The notes beneath the pieces were generated by a model, which saw nothing but the letters and a program-made list of their open reading frames with translations, was not told the DNA's origin and ran no database searches. From the NCBI GenBank assembly GCA_031282425.1, contig JAITDT010000063.1, forward strand, positions 1 through 45,249: a stretch of 45,249 nt of DNA, given 5' to 3'. The position numbers and the translations under genes are program-made. Below are positions 1 to 10,442 of this stretch, one piece after another. This DNA comes from Holosporaceae bacterium. GTDB lineage: Bacteria > Pseudomonadota > Alphaproteobacteria > UBA3830. Position 1 is the first letter of the stretch; the number at the start of each line of letters is the position of its first letter.

Positions 1-119
1 AGTGATTACTATCGTGATAAATACAATATCTTTACTTATTTAGAACTGGATTTACTGAAAAACATAGAGGTTAAAATAAAAGTTTTACAGGTGCTGCTTC
101 CTAAAATGGAGGATAAATG

Positions 120-257
120 TATAAAAAGCGAAATGTTGTGGAGAGACTTTTTAGGAGATTGAAGGAATTTCGACGAATATTTACTCGATACGACAAGCTC
201 AATGTCGTCTTTGCGGGATTCGTTTATCTCACTTTAGATATCATCATGATAAAATAG
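120..257 (+). pseudogene. IS5-family transposase C-terminal fragment (decayed)
   Basis: Frame at 120 reads YKKRNVVERLFRRLKEFRRIFTRYDKLNVVFAGFVYLTLDIIMIK*, matching the C-terminal pattern of IS5/IS427-type transposases (YKxRNxVERxFxxLKxFRRIxTRYDKL). No intact upstream frame. Confidence 0.75.
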
Positions 258-317
258 CGTCAATACAACCTAGGAGTTACTTCGAGACATAAAAATTCCG
301 GAACATCAGTTCATTCC

Positions 318-525
318 AAGCCTTCCCCAAAATCGGAAATGCAATTATGAGAAAAGTCCTTTACCGGCTGCACTGAAGGCTTTGCAAGATTTACTTCTTG
401 AAAGCAAGAAAAAAGTCGCCAAACAAATCCTCGTGGCAATTATAAGAAAAATAATCCACGCAATATTCAGAGTACTAAAAAATAACTTAAAATTCAATGA
501 AAAATTACCATTCAAATATACTTGA
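318..525 (+). pseudogene. IS110-family transposase C-terminal remnant (frameshifted)
   Basis: Two frames together read FPKIGNAIMRKVLY / PAALKALQDLLLESKKKVAKQILVAIIRKIIHAIFRVLKNNLKFNEKLPFKYT*, resembling the transposase_20 C-terminus (GNxxxRKxLYxxA...GKxKKVAxxAxxRKLLxxxxxxLK). Confidence 0.5.
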
Positions 526-826
526 ATTCCTTAAAAATATACCGCACCTGCGGGAAATCTATTCTAAAAAAGATTGAAAAAAAACAAACAGATTTTGTGT
601 ATTGCTATGCTTACTTAAACAATCCTTGGATAGAAACCATAAAAATACACTCTACTGCACAGCTTTGGCGGAATTTTCAAAGTAAATAATTACAAAATAT
701 CTCCCGCTCAACCGGCATCTTCTTGAACAAATGAACAGATCGAGAGGTAAAATCATCAAAGATCAACTGCCCAGACGACCAGTCTGAGCGGCTGCAAAAG
801 CACCTTCAGGCCTTTATCAACGCTTA

Positions 827-1003
827 TCATGGTGTGCTCAACGTATTATGAATCTGAGTAAACTTATTATTGAGCGAACCACCTAATTCCTTCATAACAG
901 CAATGGCGGCGATAGCTATCAGGCTAGCGATGAGGGCGTACTCCACAAGCGCCGCACCATCGGATTCTTTTAAAAATTTAGATACTTTTCTTAGCATTCT
1001 CAT
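827..1003 (-). CDS. Flp/Fap-type pilin
   Basis: MRMLRKVSKFLKESDGAALVEYALIASLIAIAAIAVMKELGGSLNNKFTQIHNTLSTP has the typical Flp pilin motif (G-A-x-x-VEYALIxxLIAI). Start chosen at the internal Met rather than the ORF-track start. Confidence 0.8.
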   Translation of the reverse strand: MRMLRKVSKFLKESDGAALVEYALIASLIAIAAIAVMKELGGSLNNKFTQIHNTLSTP

Positions 1004-1164
1004 AACTCCTCTTGAAAAAACCAACTCTCTATATTTTATAGTAAACGCCACAAAGCTTACTAAAACTTTAATAAAAAAGAATTTATTTTCTCTCAGCTTT
1101 TGAGTGAGAAAGAAGTACCAAAATTTGTGAAATGTAGTATCATTGTATTGATAGTGGAGTAAAA

Positions 1165-1995
1165 ATGATCAAAGATACTGAGATATTGGCTACAAACGAT
1201 GTGATGTTCAAGATTATTCTGGGAGATCCCAGGCACTCTCGGCTATTGATTCATTTTCTGAACGCCGCCATAAAATCTGAAACTCCAATAACCAGCGTTG
1301 AAATAACAAATACTGAATTAACTCCAGAATATGTGTGGCAAAAGGGCTCGCGTCTCGACGTCAGAGCAAAAACTCAGAATGGTGAATTAATAAATGTAGA
1401 GATGCAATGTGGCGCCGATAGACATATGGCTGCGCGGGCGCTTTTCTATTGGTCGAGAATGTTTGCAGGACAGATCGAAGTTAGCGATCAATATTACAAG
1501 CTGAAGCGAACGATTTCCATTAATATCTTGGATTTCAGGCTTTTCGACGATGAAAGATACTGGCGCAAAGGTCATATAACCGACGACGAAACGAAGAGAA
1601 ATATTACAGAATTGCTGGAAATGCAGTTTATAGAGCTGAACAAATTACGTCAGGTGGAAAAAGAAAGTCCGATAACTTTTTGGGTTGAGTTTTTTAGAGA
1701 TCCATATTCCAAGAGCGTTAAAGCTCTGTGCGATTACGTGCCAGAGATTAAAGAAGCAAAGCAAATATATGAAAAGGCGAAATCTGATCCAAAGGCTCGC
1801 GCGCTAATTGAGACCAGAGAAAAAGCATTGCGTGACTACACCAACGATATCGCATGCGCTAAAGACGAAGGAAAAGCGGAAGGAAAAATTGAGATGGTTC
1901 TTGAATTGTTGCGGGCTGGCGTAGATGTAGATATTATAGCGCAAACTTCCGGCCTTTCGATTGAAGAGATAGAATCATTAAGAAATAAGCAGTAG
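1165..1995 (+). CDS. Rpn-family recombination-promoting nuclease / PD-(D/E)XK nuclease-family transposase
   Basis: N-terminal NDVMFKIILGD, nuclease-like LDVRAKTQNGELINVEMQ, and a C-terminal Glu/Lys helical tail (EGKAEGKIEMVLELLRAGVDVDIIAQTSGLSIEEI) typical of this family. Confidence 0.85.
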   Translation: MIKDTEILATNDVMFKIILGDPRHSRLLIHFLNAAIKSETPITSVEITNTELTPEYVWQKGSRLDVRAKTQNGELINVEMQCGADRHMAARALFYWSRMFAGQIEVSDQYYKLKRTISINILDFRLFDDERYWRKGHITDDETKRNITELLEMQFIELNKLRQVEKESPITFWVEFFRDPYSKSVKALCDYVPEIKEAKQIYEKAKSDPKARALIETREKALRDYTNDIACAKDEGKAEGKIEMVLELLRAGVDVDIIAQTSGLSIEEIESLRNKQ

Positions 1996-2011
1996 TGGCA
2001 AAGTATTGACT

Positions 2012-2638
2012 TTAGATATCCAGGCAAGAACGCTTGAGGGAAAAAGTCTGACGATGATGGGGAGTTACACCATATTTAAAAATAGCCTTCAGATGTTCTT
2101 TTGTTCCGTATCCGACATTTGTTTCCCAACCGTAGCATGGATATTTCAACGCTAATTTTCGCATAAGATCGTCTCGGTACTCTTTGGCTATAATGGAAGC
2201 TAGCGATATGGATGGAACTTTATTATCGCCCTTTATAATTGTGTGAACATGGACGATGTTCGGAGCCTTATCGCCGTCTACTAGCACGTGACCAACGGAA
2301 ATTCCTAATAATTTATGGGATTTTTCCATTGCCAGCAACGTTGCTCTTAATATATTGATTTTATCAATTTCCGCCGCTGTTACGGTAGCTATGGAATAGT
2401 GAAACTCTCCCGGACATTGCAATTTTATCCAATTTACAACTTTTTTTCGCTGATTTGCCGTCATTTTTTTAGAATCTCGCACCGTCAGATTACTGTGCGC
2501 TAGCTCAATGACCAACGATCGCCGAATCCAAACGGCTGCCGCCACCACCGGCCCAGCTAGAGGACCGCGTCCTACTTCATCGATGCCAATGCTGTCATCC
2601 GGAGATATCTCGTTCTCATCATACCAGGTTAAGTTCAT
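2012..2638 (-). CDS. rnhB: ribonuclease HII
   Basis: GIDEVGRGPLAGPVVAAAV and ISLASIIAKEYRDDLM motifs. Start at MNLTWYDEN gives an ATGA overlap with the upstream antiporter gene. Confidence 0.93.
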   Translation of the reverse strand: MNLTWYDENEISPDDSIGIDEVGRGPLAGPVVAAAVWIRRSLVIELAHSNLTVRDSKKMTANQRKKVVNWIKLQCPGEFHYSIATVTAAEIDKINILRATLLAMEKSHKLLGISVGHVLVDGDKAPNIVHVHTIIKGDNKVPSISLASIIAKEYRDDLMRKLALKYPCYGWETNVGYGTKEHLKAIFKYGVTPHHRQTFSLKRSCLDI

Positions 2639-3948
2639 TTTTTCCGACGACACCAAAGTAATAATTCTTTCAATCTGAAAAATACAGACAAAAGATATCT
2701 GCAGAATATACCGACGCACAACTTAACGCGCCGTAACTTAATTGCTCCACCACTGCTGGCAAGTTTGAAAAATTCCCAGGAAGAAGCGACGTTAACGGTT
2801 TTAGCTATCACTCGGCATCGTTCCGCAAAAATCAACCAGAATGGACTTAAAAATAGGCTCAAAGCCGTCAAACTAAGTAGAAATTTGACCCCATACACAT
2901 CAATAAGGCCAACTTTTTGGGCCGCATACGAAAGCATAAACGAAAACTCTCCGATGTGCCCCAACAATACGCCAATAACAAACGATTCCTTCAGCGGGAA
3001 TCTATAAAGTCTCAAGATAAAGATGTTTATAATAGTTTTGCCGAACGTCACAAAAATTAATGACGAAAGAATAATCCACAAATTGTGCGTAATAAACTTC
3101 AAATCCACCAGCAACCCGACGCTGAGGAAAAATGTCATTAGAAGAATTTCTTCAATGGGAGCCGCGATATTTTTCACCTGCTCCCGCATATTAGAATTGC
3201 CCAGAATCAATCCCACGATAAAAGCTCCAAACGGCGCGGATAATCCTGCGATTTCCGCCATAACCGCTCCACCCAGACACATGCCAAATATGGTCAACGT
3301 CAACATATCTTCATGTTTTTTTATGAAACTTGTTAATTTATGTATATGTCGATGATACCAAGAAAAATAAAACACAAGCCCGGACACAAACAACAATACT
3401 GCCACTATTCGGTGCAGATGGTGATCAGTTCCCTGTCGAAAGCCCAAAAAATTTATGACAAGCGCCATAACCAAAGCGATTAAATCTTGCGCGATCAAAA
3501 TACCGAAGGTATTTTCTTCCACGTTATCATCGCGATCCTTTAACCTATCTAACGATTTCACCGTAACGGCAGTTGACGACAGAGTCACACAAAAAGTAAT
3601 AAGGACCACCTGATTATGGGTCAAGTTCAGAAAATACCCGGCTCCGAGCACAATTATGTATATAAATATCGCCGAAATCAGCGTAGTCGCAATCGCGGTT
3701 TTCCATATGTTGCGAATTTTTTCAAACGACAAATTTAAACCGATGACAAAAAGCAAGAAGAGTATCCCCATCTCGGAAAATAACTCCACCGCTTCGCGAT
3801 CTACGATGAATTGAAACCCAGATGGTCCAAGAATTATTCCGGCAATGATGTAGCCCAAAACCGGCGAATGACCAAACGAGGAGAGCGTCAATCCCGTTCC
3901 CATTGCGCACAACACAACAGATGCAATTTTCGTTATCGTCCAATTCAT
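2635..3948 (-). CDS. Kef-type (CPA2) cation:proton antiporter
   Basis: Polytopic protein with SPVLGYIIAGIILGPSG, LFLLFVIGLNLSFEKI, LSSTAVTVKSL and GAFIVGLILGNS, as in the Na+/H+ exchanger CPA2 family. Confidence 0.88.
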   Translation of the reverse strand: MNWTITKIASVVLCAMGTGLTLSSFGHSPVLGYIIAGIILGPSGFQFIVDREAVELFSEMGILFLLFVIGLNLSFEKIRNIWKTAIATTLISAIFIYIIVLGAGYFLNLTHNQVVLITFCVTLSSTAVTVKSLDRLKDRDDNVEENTFGILIAQDLIALVMALVINFLGFRQGTDHHLHRIVAVLLFVSGLVFYFSWYHRHIHKLTSFIKKHEDMLTLTIFGMCLGGAVMAEIAGLSAPFGAFIVGLILGNSNMREQVKNIAAPIEEILLMTFFLSVGLLVDLKFITHNLWIILSSLIFVTFGKTIINIFILRLYRFPLKESFVIGVLLGHIGEFSFMLSYAAQKVGLIDVYGVKFLLSLTALSLFLSPFWLIFAERCRVIAKTVNVASSWEFFKLASSGGAIKLRRVKLCVGIFCRYLLSVFFRLKELLLWCRRKK

Positions 3949-4107
3949 GCTCAAATGCCCAAAAACAAACCTCTATCAGCGAATCTAGATATCTAAAACT
4001 GAGTCCGATATCGCACTAATCATAGTGTATATATCTTAACGAATTTCTGAAATTGCCAGCACAGAATAATTATCTGTTAGAGTTGCACAAAAACGACACT
4101 TTTGCTG

Positions 4108-5430
4108 TTACTGAAACCTACTTTTGGCGGACCATTCCGGATCTATGGCATTATGCGGCGTAGCTATTTCATGTTTATTATATCCGGTAACGTCTACACT
4201 GAAAATTTTTTCACGACGGGCAAAATCCTGATGTGAAAACATAATGACGCGACCATTAGGGGACCATGTCGGCCCTTCCACCAGATATCCAGAAGCGAGC
4301 ATACGCTCATCTGTTCCATCTGGGTGAATTATACCGATATAAAATCCGCTACGACCAAATTTTGTGAAAGCGATCCAATCGCCGCGGGGAGACCATACCG
4401 GAGTAGCATATCTGCCGGCAGAGAAAGATAATCTTCTAACGTTGGAGCCATCGGCATCCATTATGTACAGCTGCTGCGTTCCCCCTCTATCCGAGTTAAA
4501 GACGATGTGTTTGCCATCCGGAGAATAACATGGAGACGTATCGATGCACCGACCTTTGGTGAGGCGGGTCAATCGCTTGGTAACAAGATCAAAAGTATAG
4601 ATGGAAGACGACCCGCGATTAGAAAGGCTGAAAATAAGAAAATTACCATCAGGAGAATATCTTGGCGCATAAGTCATTCCTTTAAAATTAGCAATAAGCT
4701 TTGTCGTCTTAGTACTGAAATCATACCGATAGACACTGGCAGAAAGAGGTATCCTGCGACCGTTTAAGATCTTTTCCCGATACGCAAAGTAAGAAAACTC
4801 CTTTCCGGTGGGAGAAAAACGCGGAGTTAAAACAGTCGTGCTTCCATTGGTCAGGTATTTATGATCATAGCCATCCTGATCCATTATCGCTAAACGATAG
4901 ATTTTTCCGCCGCGTGGCTGTTTTTGGAGCGCAACGTATAATATTTTCGTATCAAAATAGCCGACTTCTCCGGTAATCCTTTCGTAAATATTATTAGCCA
5001 TTATGTGAGCAAGCTTCCGCCATTCTTTAATACTTCCCGAAGCGGATAAAGTTCCAACTGGCGCTTCCGATAGAACGTCGTAAAGGACCAACGATACGCT
5101 CAAACTATCGCCGTTTATTTTCAACTCGGCATTCATCAGGTATTGGGCGTTTATAAGTTTCCAGAGGGAATATGTAGGTTTTTTGTTAATCCCACGCAAT
5201 TGCTGCATAGCGGCGCCCTGGGGAATGACTCTAAACAGGAAAGTTCCCTGTAAATCATTACTGATAACAGCCAGGAAATTAGCCTCCAGAGTATTAGCCG
5301 CATCATATAGATTTAACGCTATATTTACTGGCTTCATAACGCCCTTAGTAATATCCACAACGACGGTTTCGCCACGAAATTCAAATAGGGCGCATAAAAC
5401 AAAAACGATCGTTTTGATATACTTTATCAT
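4108..5430 (-). CDS. tolB: Tol-Pal system beta-propeller protein TolB
   Basis: Signal peptide plus repeated TolB propeller motifs (YSPDGKHIVFNSDRGGTQQLYIMDADGSNVRRLSF, WSPRGDWIAFTKF). Located after tolQRA. Confidence 0.93.
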   Translation of the reverse strand: MIKYIKTIVFVLCALFEFRGETVVVDITKGVMKPVNIALNLYDAANTLEANFLAVISNDLQGTFLFRVIPQGAAMQQLRGINKKPTYSLWKLINAQYLMNAELKINGDSLSVSLVLYDVLSEAPVGTLSASGSIKEWRKLAHIMANNIYERITGEVGYFDTKILYVALQKQPRGGKIYRLAIMDQDGYDHKYLTNGSTTVLTPRFSPTGKEFSYFAYREKILNGRRIPLSASVYRYDFSTKTTKLIANFKGMTYAPRYSPDGNFLIFSLSNRGSSSIYTFDLVTKRLTRLTKGRCIDTSPCYSPDGKHIVFNSDRGGTQQLYIMDADGSNVRRLSFSAGRYATPVWSPRGDWIAFTKFGRSGFYIGIIHPDGTDERMLASGYLVEGPTWSPNGRVIMFSHQDFARREKIFSVDVTGYNKHEIATPHNAIDPEWSAKSRFQ

Positions 5431-5431
5431 T

Positions 5432-6508
5432 CTATCCTCCGGTTCCTCGAAGCGCATCCGCCACATTAAATCTAAAGCGATACCTTTTTTCCAACTCTAA
5501 TTTTTGGCGAGGAATTCTAAAACGCCCTACTCCCAAGATCGCTCTACGGGCGCTATCAGCCGCTGCTTTAAAAATATAATCCATAGCGTACCGCTTTTCA
5601 TCAACAATCTTTATACTGGATGGAATTACTTCTCCAACATCGTCGAATACCAACTCCACCTCTATTATTAGTTTTTCTGCGTCCTTTATGCCTGATGGTA
5701 CGTTCCAATACGGCCTAATTTGTTCATTTATTATATGGGCGATGGATTCATTGTCGCCCAAGCCTATTCCTAACCCTGAACCACCATTATTTCCGTAGGC
5801 TTTGCTTTCTCCGGAAGTTTTCTTAAAGCTGCTCATGCTTTTGTTTAGCATCTTATCAAAAGTATCGTCTCTTTTTCTTTTTGCGAAATCTTTTTCTGCC
5901 ATCTCCAGTAACTTTTTGCGATTGTTTTCTTTTGCTTTCTTTTTTTCGGCATTTTTTATAGCGTCCATTAGCGCTTTTCGATCGCGTTTTTTGAGTTTAG
6001 GAGGCTCTGCCTTAACCTGTTTCTTCGGCTCTTGCTCCGCTGCAGGGACTGGTTCAATATCAGTTTTGGAAGGTTCTTCTTTCGTTTCATTTTTTGGTTC
6101 AGGAATGTCTGCCGGAGGTTCAGGAGGCGGAGAATCATCTGCGATTGGCGCAGTAGTGGTTTCTTCCACTGAAGGGTCATTTTGTACTTTCTCCGGCGAA
6201 GGAGTCTTTTCCTCCTTGAGAAGATCTTCTTTTACAAATTCTTCTTTTGAGGGCTCTTGAGGTATTTCTATCTTTTTTTCCTCCTCTGGAATTAGTGGAT
6301 TCTCCGGAATAGAATTCGACGATATCTCTTGCTCAACCGCTGCCTGCGGCAACTCTTCTATTCCGGCAATTTGAACGTCCATCTGGAGCAGATTACTTTC
6401 TTTTGGTACAAAAATAGACGTCAAACTCAATGCTATTAACGCCAGATGCACCAGTATCGAATATATGATGGCTCGTATTATTTGAAAATTACCTTTTTTT
6501 CGCCGCAT
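5432..6508 (-). CDS. tolA: TolA-like energy-transducing protein
   Basis: Single N-terminal TM, long Pro/Glu/Lys-rich linker, TonB/TolA-like C-terminal domain (IRPYWNVPSGIKDAEKLIIEVELVFDDVGEV). Lies between tolR and tolB. Confidence 0.85.
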   Translation of the reverse strand: MRRKKGNFQIIRAIIYSILVHLALIALSLTSIFVPKESNLLQMDVQIAGIEELPQAAVEQEISSNSIPENPLIPEEEKKIEIPQEPSKEEFVKEDLLKEEKTPSPEKVQNDPSVEETTTAPIADDSPPPEPPADIPEPKNETKEEPSKTDIEPVPAAEQEPKKQVKAEPPKLKKRDRKALMDAIKNAEKKKAKENNRKKLLEMAEKDFAKRKRDDTFDKMLNKSMSSFKKTSGESKAYGNNGGSGLGIGLGDNESIAHIINEQIRPYWNVPSGIKDAEKLIIEVELVFDDVGEVIPSSIKIVDEKRYAMDYIFKAAADSARRAILGVGRFRIPRQKLELEKRYRFRFNVADALRGTGG

Positions 6509-6944
6509 TTGATCCCTGCTTCTGAGGTAATTCCGTTACAAGAACGACTTTTTTGAACCCAGAACTGCTAATGCGCCCCATAATTTCCATAATCGTGCCA
6601 TAAGGAATCGTTTTATCTCCCTTTACGAAGATTTTTGTATTCTCCACGCTTTCGTGCGTAATGGCTCGAAGTTTGTCTGGCAGAGTCTCAGCGTCTACCT
6701 CCACTTCTCCGATAAAAACTATGCCGCCTTTGTTAATGTGCACAATTATCGGAATTTCATTGCCACTGATGTTCGGAGCATTGACGCTGGGTAAATCTAC
6801 CTTTACACCAACCGTCAAAAGTGGAGCGGTAATCATGAATATCACCAATAACACCAACATAACGTCGACCATCGGAGTAACATTCATATCGCTCATTAGA
6901 GTTCGTCGACGTGAATTGTTTCTTTTATCAGGAATAAAGGCCAC
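6489..6944 (-). CDS. tolR: ExbD/TolR family protein
   Basis: MSDMNVTPMVDVMLVLLVIFMITAPLLTVGVKVDLP signature. Located after tolQ. Confidence 0.93.
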   Translation of the reverse strand: MAFIPDKRNNSRRRTLMSDMNVTPMVDVMLVLLVIFMITAPLLTVGVKVDLPSVNAPNISGNEIPIIVHINKGGIVFIGEVEVDAETLPDKLRAITHESVENTKIFVKGDKTIPYGTIMEIMGRISSSGFKKVVLVTELPQKQGSNAAKKR

Positions 6945-7664
6945 TTACACCTCGGTATCTTCAATTTGACGGGAAATAATCGAAGAAAATTCATCAATAA
7001 AAGCTTCTAGTCTATTTTGATATCTGTTGATTTCAGAAGAGATTTTATTGTAGGCAACAACCGCTGGAATTGTCACGCCCAAACCAAGAGCCGTGACAAA
7101 CAGTGCTTCCGCTATGCTTGGAGCAATGGAAGCTAGATTCGTGCTTTTATCTAATCCAATGGATTTGAAGGTATCCATAATTCCTAAAATCATCCCTAGT
7201 AATCCGATGAAAGGAGCCGTCGATCCAACGGTAGCCAAGAATCCCAGGTACCGCTCCAAATATTCGACCTCCCGCCCTATGGTAACGCGCATCATTCTCG
7301 TAACGCGTTCATTTAGCGAGATACATCCAAGAGTACTTTTAACTTTCGCCTTCGCTCTGCGCCATTCCTTCATACCGGCTACAAAAACCGATATAAAAGG
7401 GTCCTCTCCCTTATTACTAACACTATCAAAAAAGCTTTCAATGGATCCGCAATTCCAAAACATTTCTTCAAATTTATCGGCTCGCACCTTTATTTTTCTT
7501 AAAAAAGAGAACTTTGCAAAAATAATTGTCCAACTCCAGAATGAACACCCCATCAATAAAATAACGATAATTTTAACCGTAAATGAGGCCTGTGTAAAAA
7601 GTCCCATCAGCGACATATCATGACCATTGCCAACTACGGTCGCTACTTCTTCTATGCCGCTCAT
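6945..7664 (-). CDS. tolQ: MotA/TolQ/ExbB proton channel family protein
   Basis: [27 protein letters not shown] ... [25 protein letters not shown] overlap with ruvB. Confidence 0.93.
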   Translation of the reverse strand: MSGIEEVATVVGNGHDMSLMGLFTQASFTVKIIVILLMGCSFWSWTIIFAKFSFLRKIKVRADKFEEMFWNCGSIESFFDSVSNKGEDPFISVFVAGMKEWRRAKAKVKSTLGCISLNERVTRMMRVTIGREVEYLERYLGFLATVGSTAPFIGLLGMILGIMDTFKSIGLDKSTNLASIAPSIAEALFVTALGLGVTIPAVVAYNKISSEINRYQNRLEAFIDEFSSIISRQIEDTEV

Positions 7665-8689
7665 AGTAAATCTCCCTCGTATAACAAATCTTGTTTGGCT
7701 TTTTGGGACGCCCCCAAGTAGCGATACCCTTCCATCGTAAGGACCCGCCCTCTGGCAGTCCTTTGCACCAACCCATTTTGTAAAATATATGGTTCTATAA
7801 CTTCCTCTATGGTATCTCTCTTCTCAGATAATACAGCGGCTAGAGTCTCAACGCCAACGGGACCGCCATCATAAAAATCTAGAATGCATCTTAAGTATTT
7901 TCTATCCATTAAGTCAAGGCCATTTTCATCTACTTCCAATCTTTTCAAGGCAAGATCGGCAATTTTTTTATCGATAACAACGGCGTTGGCAACTATAGCA
8001 AAATCCCTAACTCGCTTCAAAAGACGTCCGGCAATTCGCGGAGTGCCGCGAGATCTTTTCGCTATCTCTTCGGAACCGTCGCTGGAGATGGAAACGCCCA
8101 GTAATTCAGAATTTTTTGTAATAATTATCTGCAACTCAGTCGGCGTGTAGAACTCCAGGCGCAGTGGAATACCAAACCTATCGCGCAAAGGAGATGACAG
8201 CATACCGGATCGCGTTGTAGCTCCAATTAAAGTAAAGTGCGGCAAATCAATTCTTATGGAGCGAGCAGCAGGTCCCTCTCCTATCATTAAATCCAACTGA
8301 AAATCCTCCATCGCCGGATATAAGATTTCCTCAACCAAATGATTCATTCGGTGAATTTCATCAATAAAAAGCACGTCCTTCTCATGCAAATTCGTAAGAA
8401 TAGCCGCAAGATCTCCAGCTCTCGCCAGAATAGGACCGGAAGTTGCCTTAAATCCAACGCCAAGCTCTTTGGAAATAATCTGAGCCAACGTGGTCTTCCC
8501 CAACCCCGGAGGGCCAAAAAATAGCGTATGATCCATTGAAATATTACGCTTTTTGGCTGACTGAATAAATATGCGAAGATTATCTTTAACGCTTTCCTGT
8601 CCGATAAAATCATTTAGATTGGTGGGACGAAGAGAATATTCGCCGGTTTCCAACTCCAGCAGCTCCGGATTCAATTCATTTTTTTTCAT
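7661..8689 (-). CDS. ruvB: Holliday junction branch migration DNA helicase RuvB
   Basis: [19 protein letters not shown], Walker [15 protein letters not shown], Walker [11 protein letters not shown]. Confidence 0.97.
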   Translation of the reverse strand: MKKNELNPELLELETGEYSLRPTNLNDFIGQESVKDNLRIFIQSAKKRNISMDHTLFFGPPGLGKTTLAQIISKELGVGFKATSGPILARAGDLAAILTNLHEKDVLFIDEIHRMNHLVEEILYPAMEDFQLDLMIGEGPAARSIRIDLPHFTLIGATTRSGMLSSPLRDRFGIPLRLEFYTPTELQIIITKNSELLGVSISSDGSEEIAKRSRGTPRIAGRLLKRVRDFAIVANAVVIDKKIADLALKRLEVDENGLDLMDRKYLRCILDFYDGGPVGVETLAAVLSEKRDTIEEVIEPYILQNGLVQRTARGRVLTMEGYRYLGASQKAKQDLLYEGDLL

Positions 8690-8690
8690 A

Positions 8691-9293
8691 TCACACTCCG
8701 GATGATAACTTACCCAGAATCCGCTTTAGCAAAACGTCAAAAGTAACCTCGGAGTCAATTTGCATAGCTGAGATCACTCGTAAAACGTCCGCTCTTTGGT
8801 ATCCAAGATTCAAAAGAGCTGAAATGATGTCATTTACTACGCCGGATTCTCCAGCAACTGGAATTCCGATTGCAGCGTTAAAGTCTATTTTGCCGACAAC
8901 CTTCTCCTTCAGCTCGGTAATTATGCGAGTTGCAAGTTTTGCTCCGACGCCGTCGGCTTTTGTAAACGCATCTTTATTGCTGGTAAAAAACGCATTGAAT
9001 ATATCGTCGTCTGAGAGGACAGATAAGATCGCGATCGCCACTTTCCCACCTACACCCTGCACTGAGGTCAGCATGTTAAACCAAAATCTTTCGCGTTCGG
9101 AAATAAAACCATACAGCGTCCAGGAATCCTCCCGAATATTAAGTGCTGTAAAAATGTGAACTATTCCAGAATAACTACGAACTTCATTTATTGTTCTGGA
9201 AGAGCACAGTATGCAATAGCCAACGCCATTAACATCAACAATTATGGAGTTCTCCATAATTCTTTCCACAGTTCCTTTGATATGGGATATCAT
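8691..9293 (-). CDS. ruvA: Holliday junction branch migration protein RuvA
   Basis: [28 protein letters not shown], HhH motifs [14 protein letters not shown] and [15 protein letters not shown]. Adjacent to ruvB. Confidence 0.95.
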   Translation of the reverse strand: MISHIKGTVERIMENSIIVDVNGVGYCILCSSRTINEVRSYSGIVHIFTALNIREDSWTLYGFISERERFWFNMLTSVQGVGGKVAIAILSVLSDDDIFNAFFTSNKDAFTKADGVGAKLATRIITELKEKVVGKIDFNAAIGIPVAGESGVVNDIISALLNLGYQRADVLRVISAMQIDSEVTFDVLLKRILGKLSSGV

Positions 9294-9799
9294 CTTTTCT
9301 CCACGAAAAACGTTTTATGATGAGCGTGGCAGATTGCAACCGCAAGAGCGTCCGCCGCATCGAGTTTCACATTACCACAATTTAATAGCTTTTGGACCAT
9401 AATCGATATTTGCTCTTTGGTGGCGTGACCTGTGCCAACAACTGACTTCTTTATTTTATTAGGAGTATATTCACAAATACTCAATCCTAAAACGCCGGCA
9501 CAGCAAATTGCTGCGCCACGCGCCATGCCCAATTTCAGCGACGAAAATGGATTTTTATTGACAAAAACATCCTCTATACCAATTTCCGTCGGGGAGTATT
9601 CTTCGATAATATTCGACAACATTTTAAAGATATTACTAAGTCGTGAACCAATATTTTCGGAAGGTAGGGTCGTTATGGTACCGTGAGCAACATATCTCAA
9701 ATGAAATTCATCAAAGTCCACAATTCCCCAACCAGTAATATGCAACCCAGGATCAATTCCCAAAATTCTAGACAATTTTCTCTTCCTCAACGGGGGCAA
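9290..9799 (-). CDS. ruvC: crossover junction endodeoxyribonuclease RuvC
   Basis: RILGIDPGLHITGWGIVD and LDAADALAVAICHAHH. Adjacent to ruvAB. Confidence 0.95.
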   Translation of the reverse strand: MPPLRKRKLSRILGIDPGLHITGWGIVDFDEFHLRYVAHGTITTLPSENIGSRLSNIFKMLSNIIEEYSPTEIGIEDVFVNKNPFSSLKLGMARGAAICCAGVLGLSICEYTPNKIKKSVVGTGHATKEQISIMVQKLLNCGNVKLDAADALAVAICHAHHKTFFVEKR

Positions 9800-10442
9800 T
9801 GTTTATTCTTTTCTCGAATGCCTTCCAAATCCTTGAAAAAACAGCTTTTTCTGATCCTTCAGCGTTTATCAAAACTGCGCGAAATGAGAAAATATCTGCT
9901 ATTTTTTGAAAACCGTTGCGAACGATATCGTATTTTTGCCGACTCATTTGATCGTATTCGTCATTGAGCAAACGCCGCGTCTTTACTCTTTGGAGTGAAA
10001 CATTAGTATTAACATCCAAAACAAATGTAAGATCCGGTTCAAAATTTCCAATTGCCATGCGCTTTAATTCCATAATATCTCCAATGGCGACTTCCTTCAA
10101 AAGTCCTTGATAAATCAACGAAGAATCGTAGAATCTATCACAAATAACAAAATACCCTTCCTCCAACCAGGGAGATATTAAATTCACAAAATGATCGCGC
10201 CGAGCGGCAAATAGAAGAAGAATCTCGCATATGGAATCGAGTTCAGCAGAATTTTTTTTCAAAATTTCCCGAACTTGCTCTCCAATGACACCCCCTCCCG
10301 GCTCTCTTGTAATTTTAACTTTTTGTCGTAGGTTAGATAATCGCTCTGCTAAAAGCTGCGTCTGTGTCGATTTCCCAACCCCCTCCCCTCCTTCCAAAGT
10401 GATAAATTTCCCTTTAGAGCTCATACCGTCAATGTCAATCAC
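9768..10442 (-). CDS. tmk: dTMP kinase
   Basis: GKFITLEGGEGVGKSTQTQLLAERL P-loop, TREPGG, CDRFYDSSLIYQG. Confidence 0.95.
   Translation of the reverse strand: MIDIDGMSSKGKFITLEGGEGVGKSTQTQLLAERLSNLRQKVKITREPGGGVIGEQVREILKKNSAELDSICEILLLFAARRDHFVNLISPWLEEGYFVICDRFYDSSLIYQGLLKEVAIGDIMELKRMAIGNFEPDLTFVLDVNTNVSLQRVKTRRLLNDEYDQMSRQKYDIVRNGFQKIADIFSFRAVLINAEGSEKAVFSRIWKAFEKRINIAPVEEEKIV

Noticed and set aside
780-850. Possible IS481-like transposase tail (SERLQKHLQAFINAYHGVLNVL)
   Set aside because: Very short, and it overlaps the natural-looking C-terminus of the Flp pilin on the other strand; similarity too weak to call.
5802-6260. 152-aa plus-strand ORF rich in Ser/Phe
   Set aside because: Antisense to the low-complexity Pro/Glu/Lys linker of tolA; an artefact of codon bias, no RBS or family signal.
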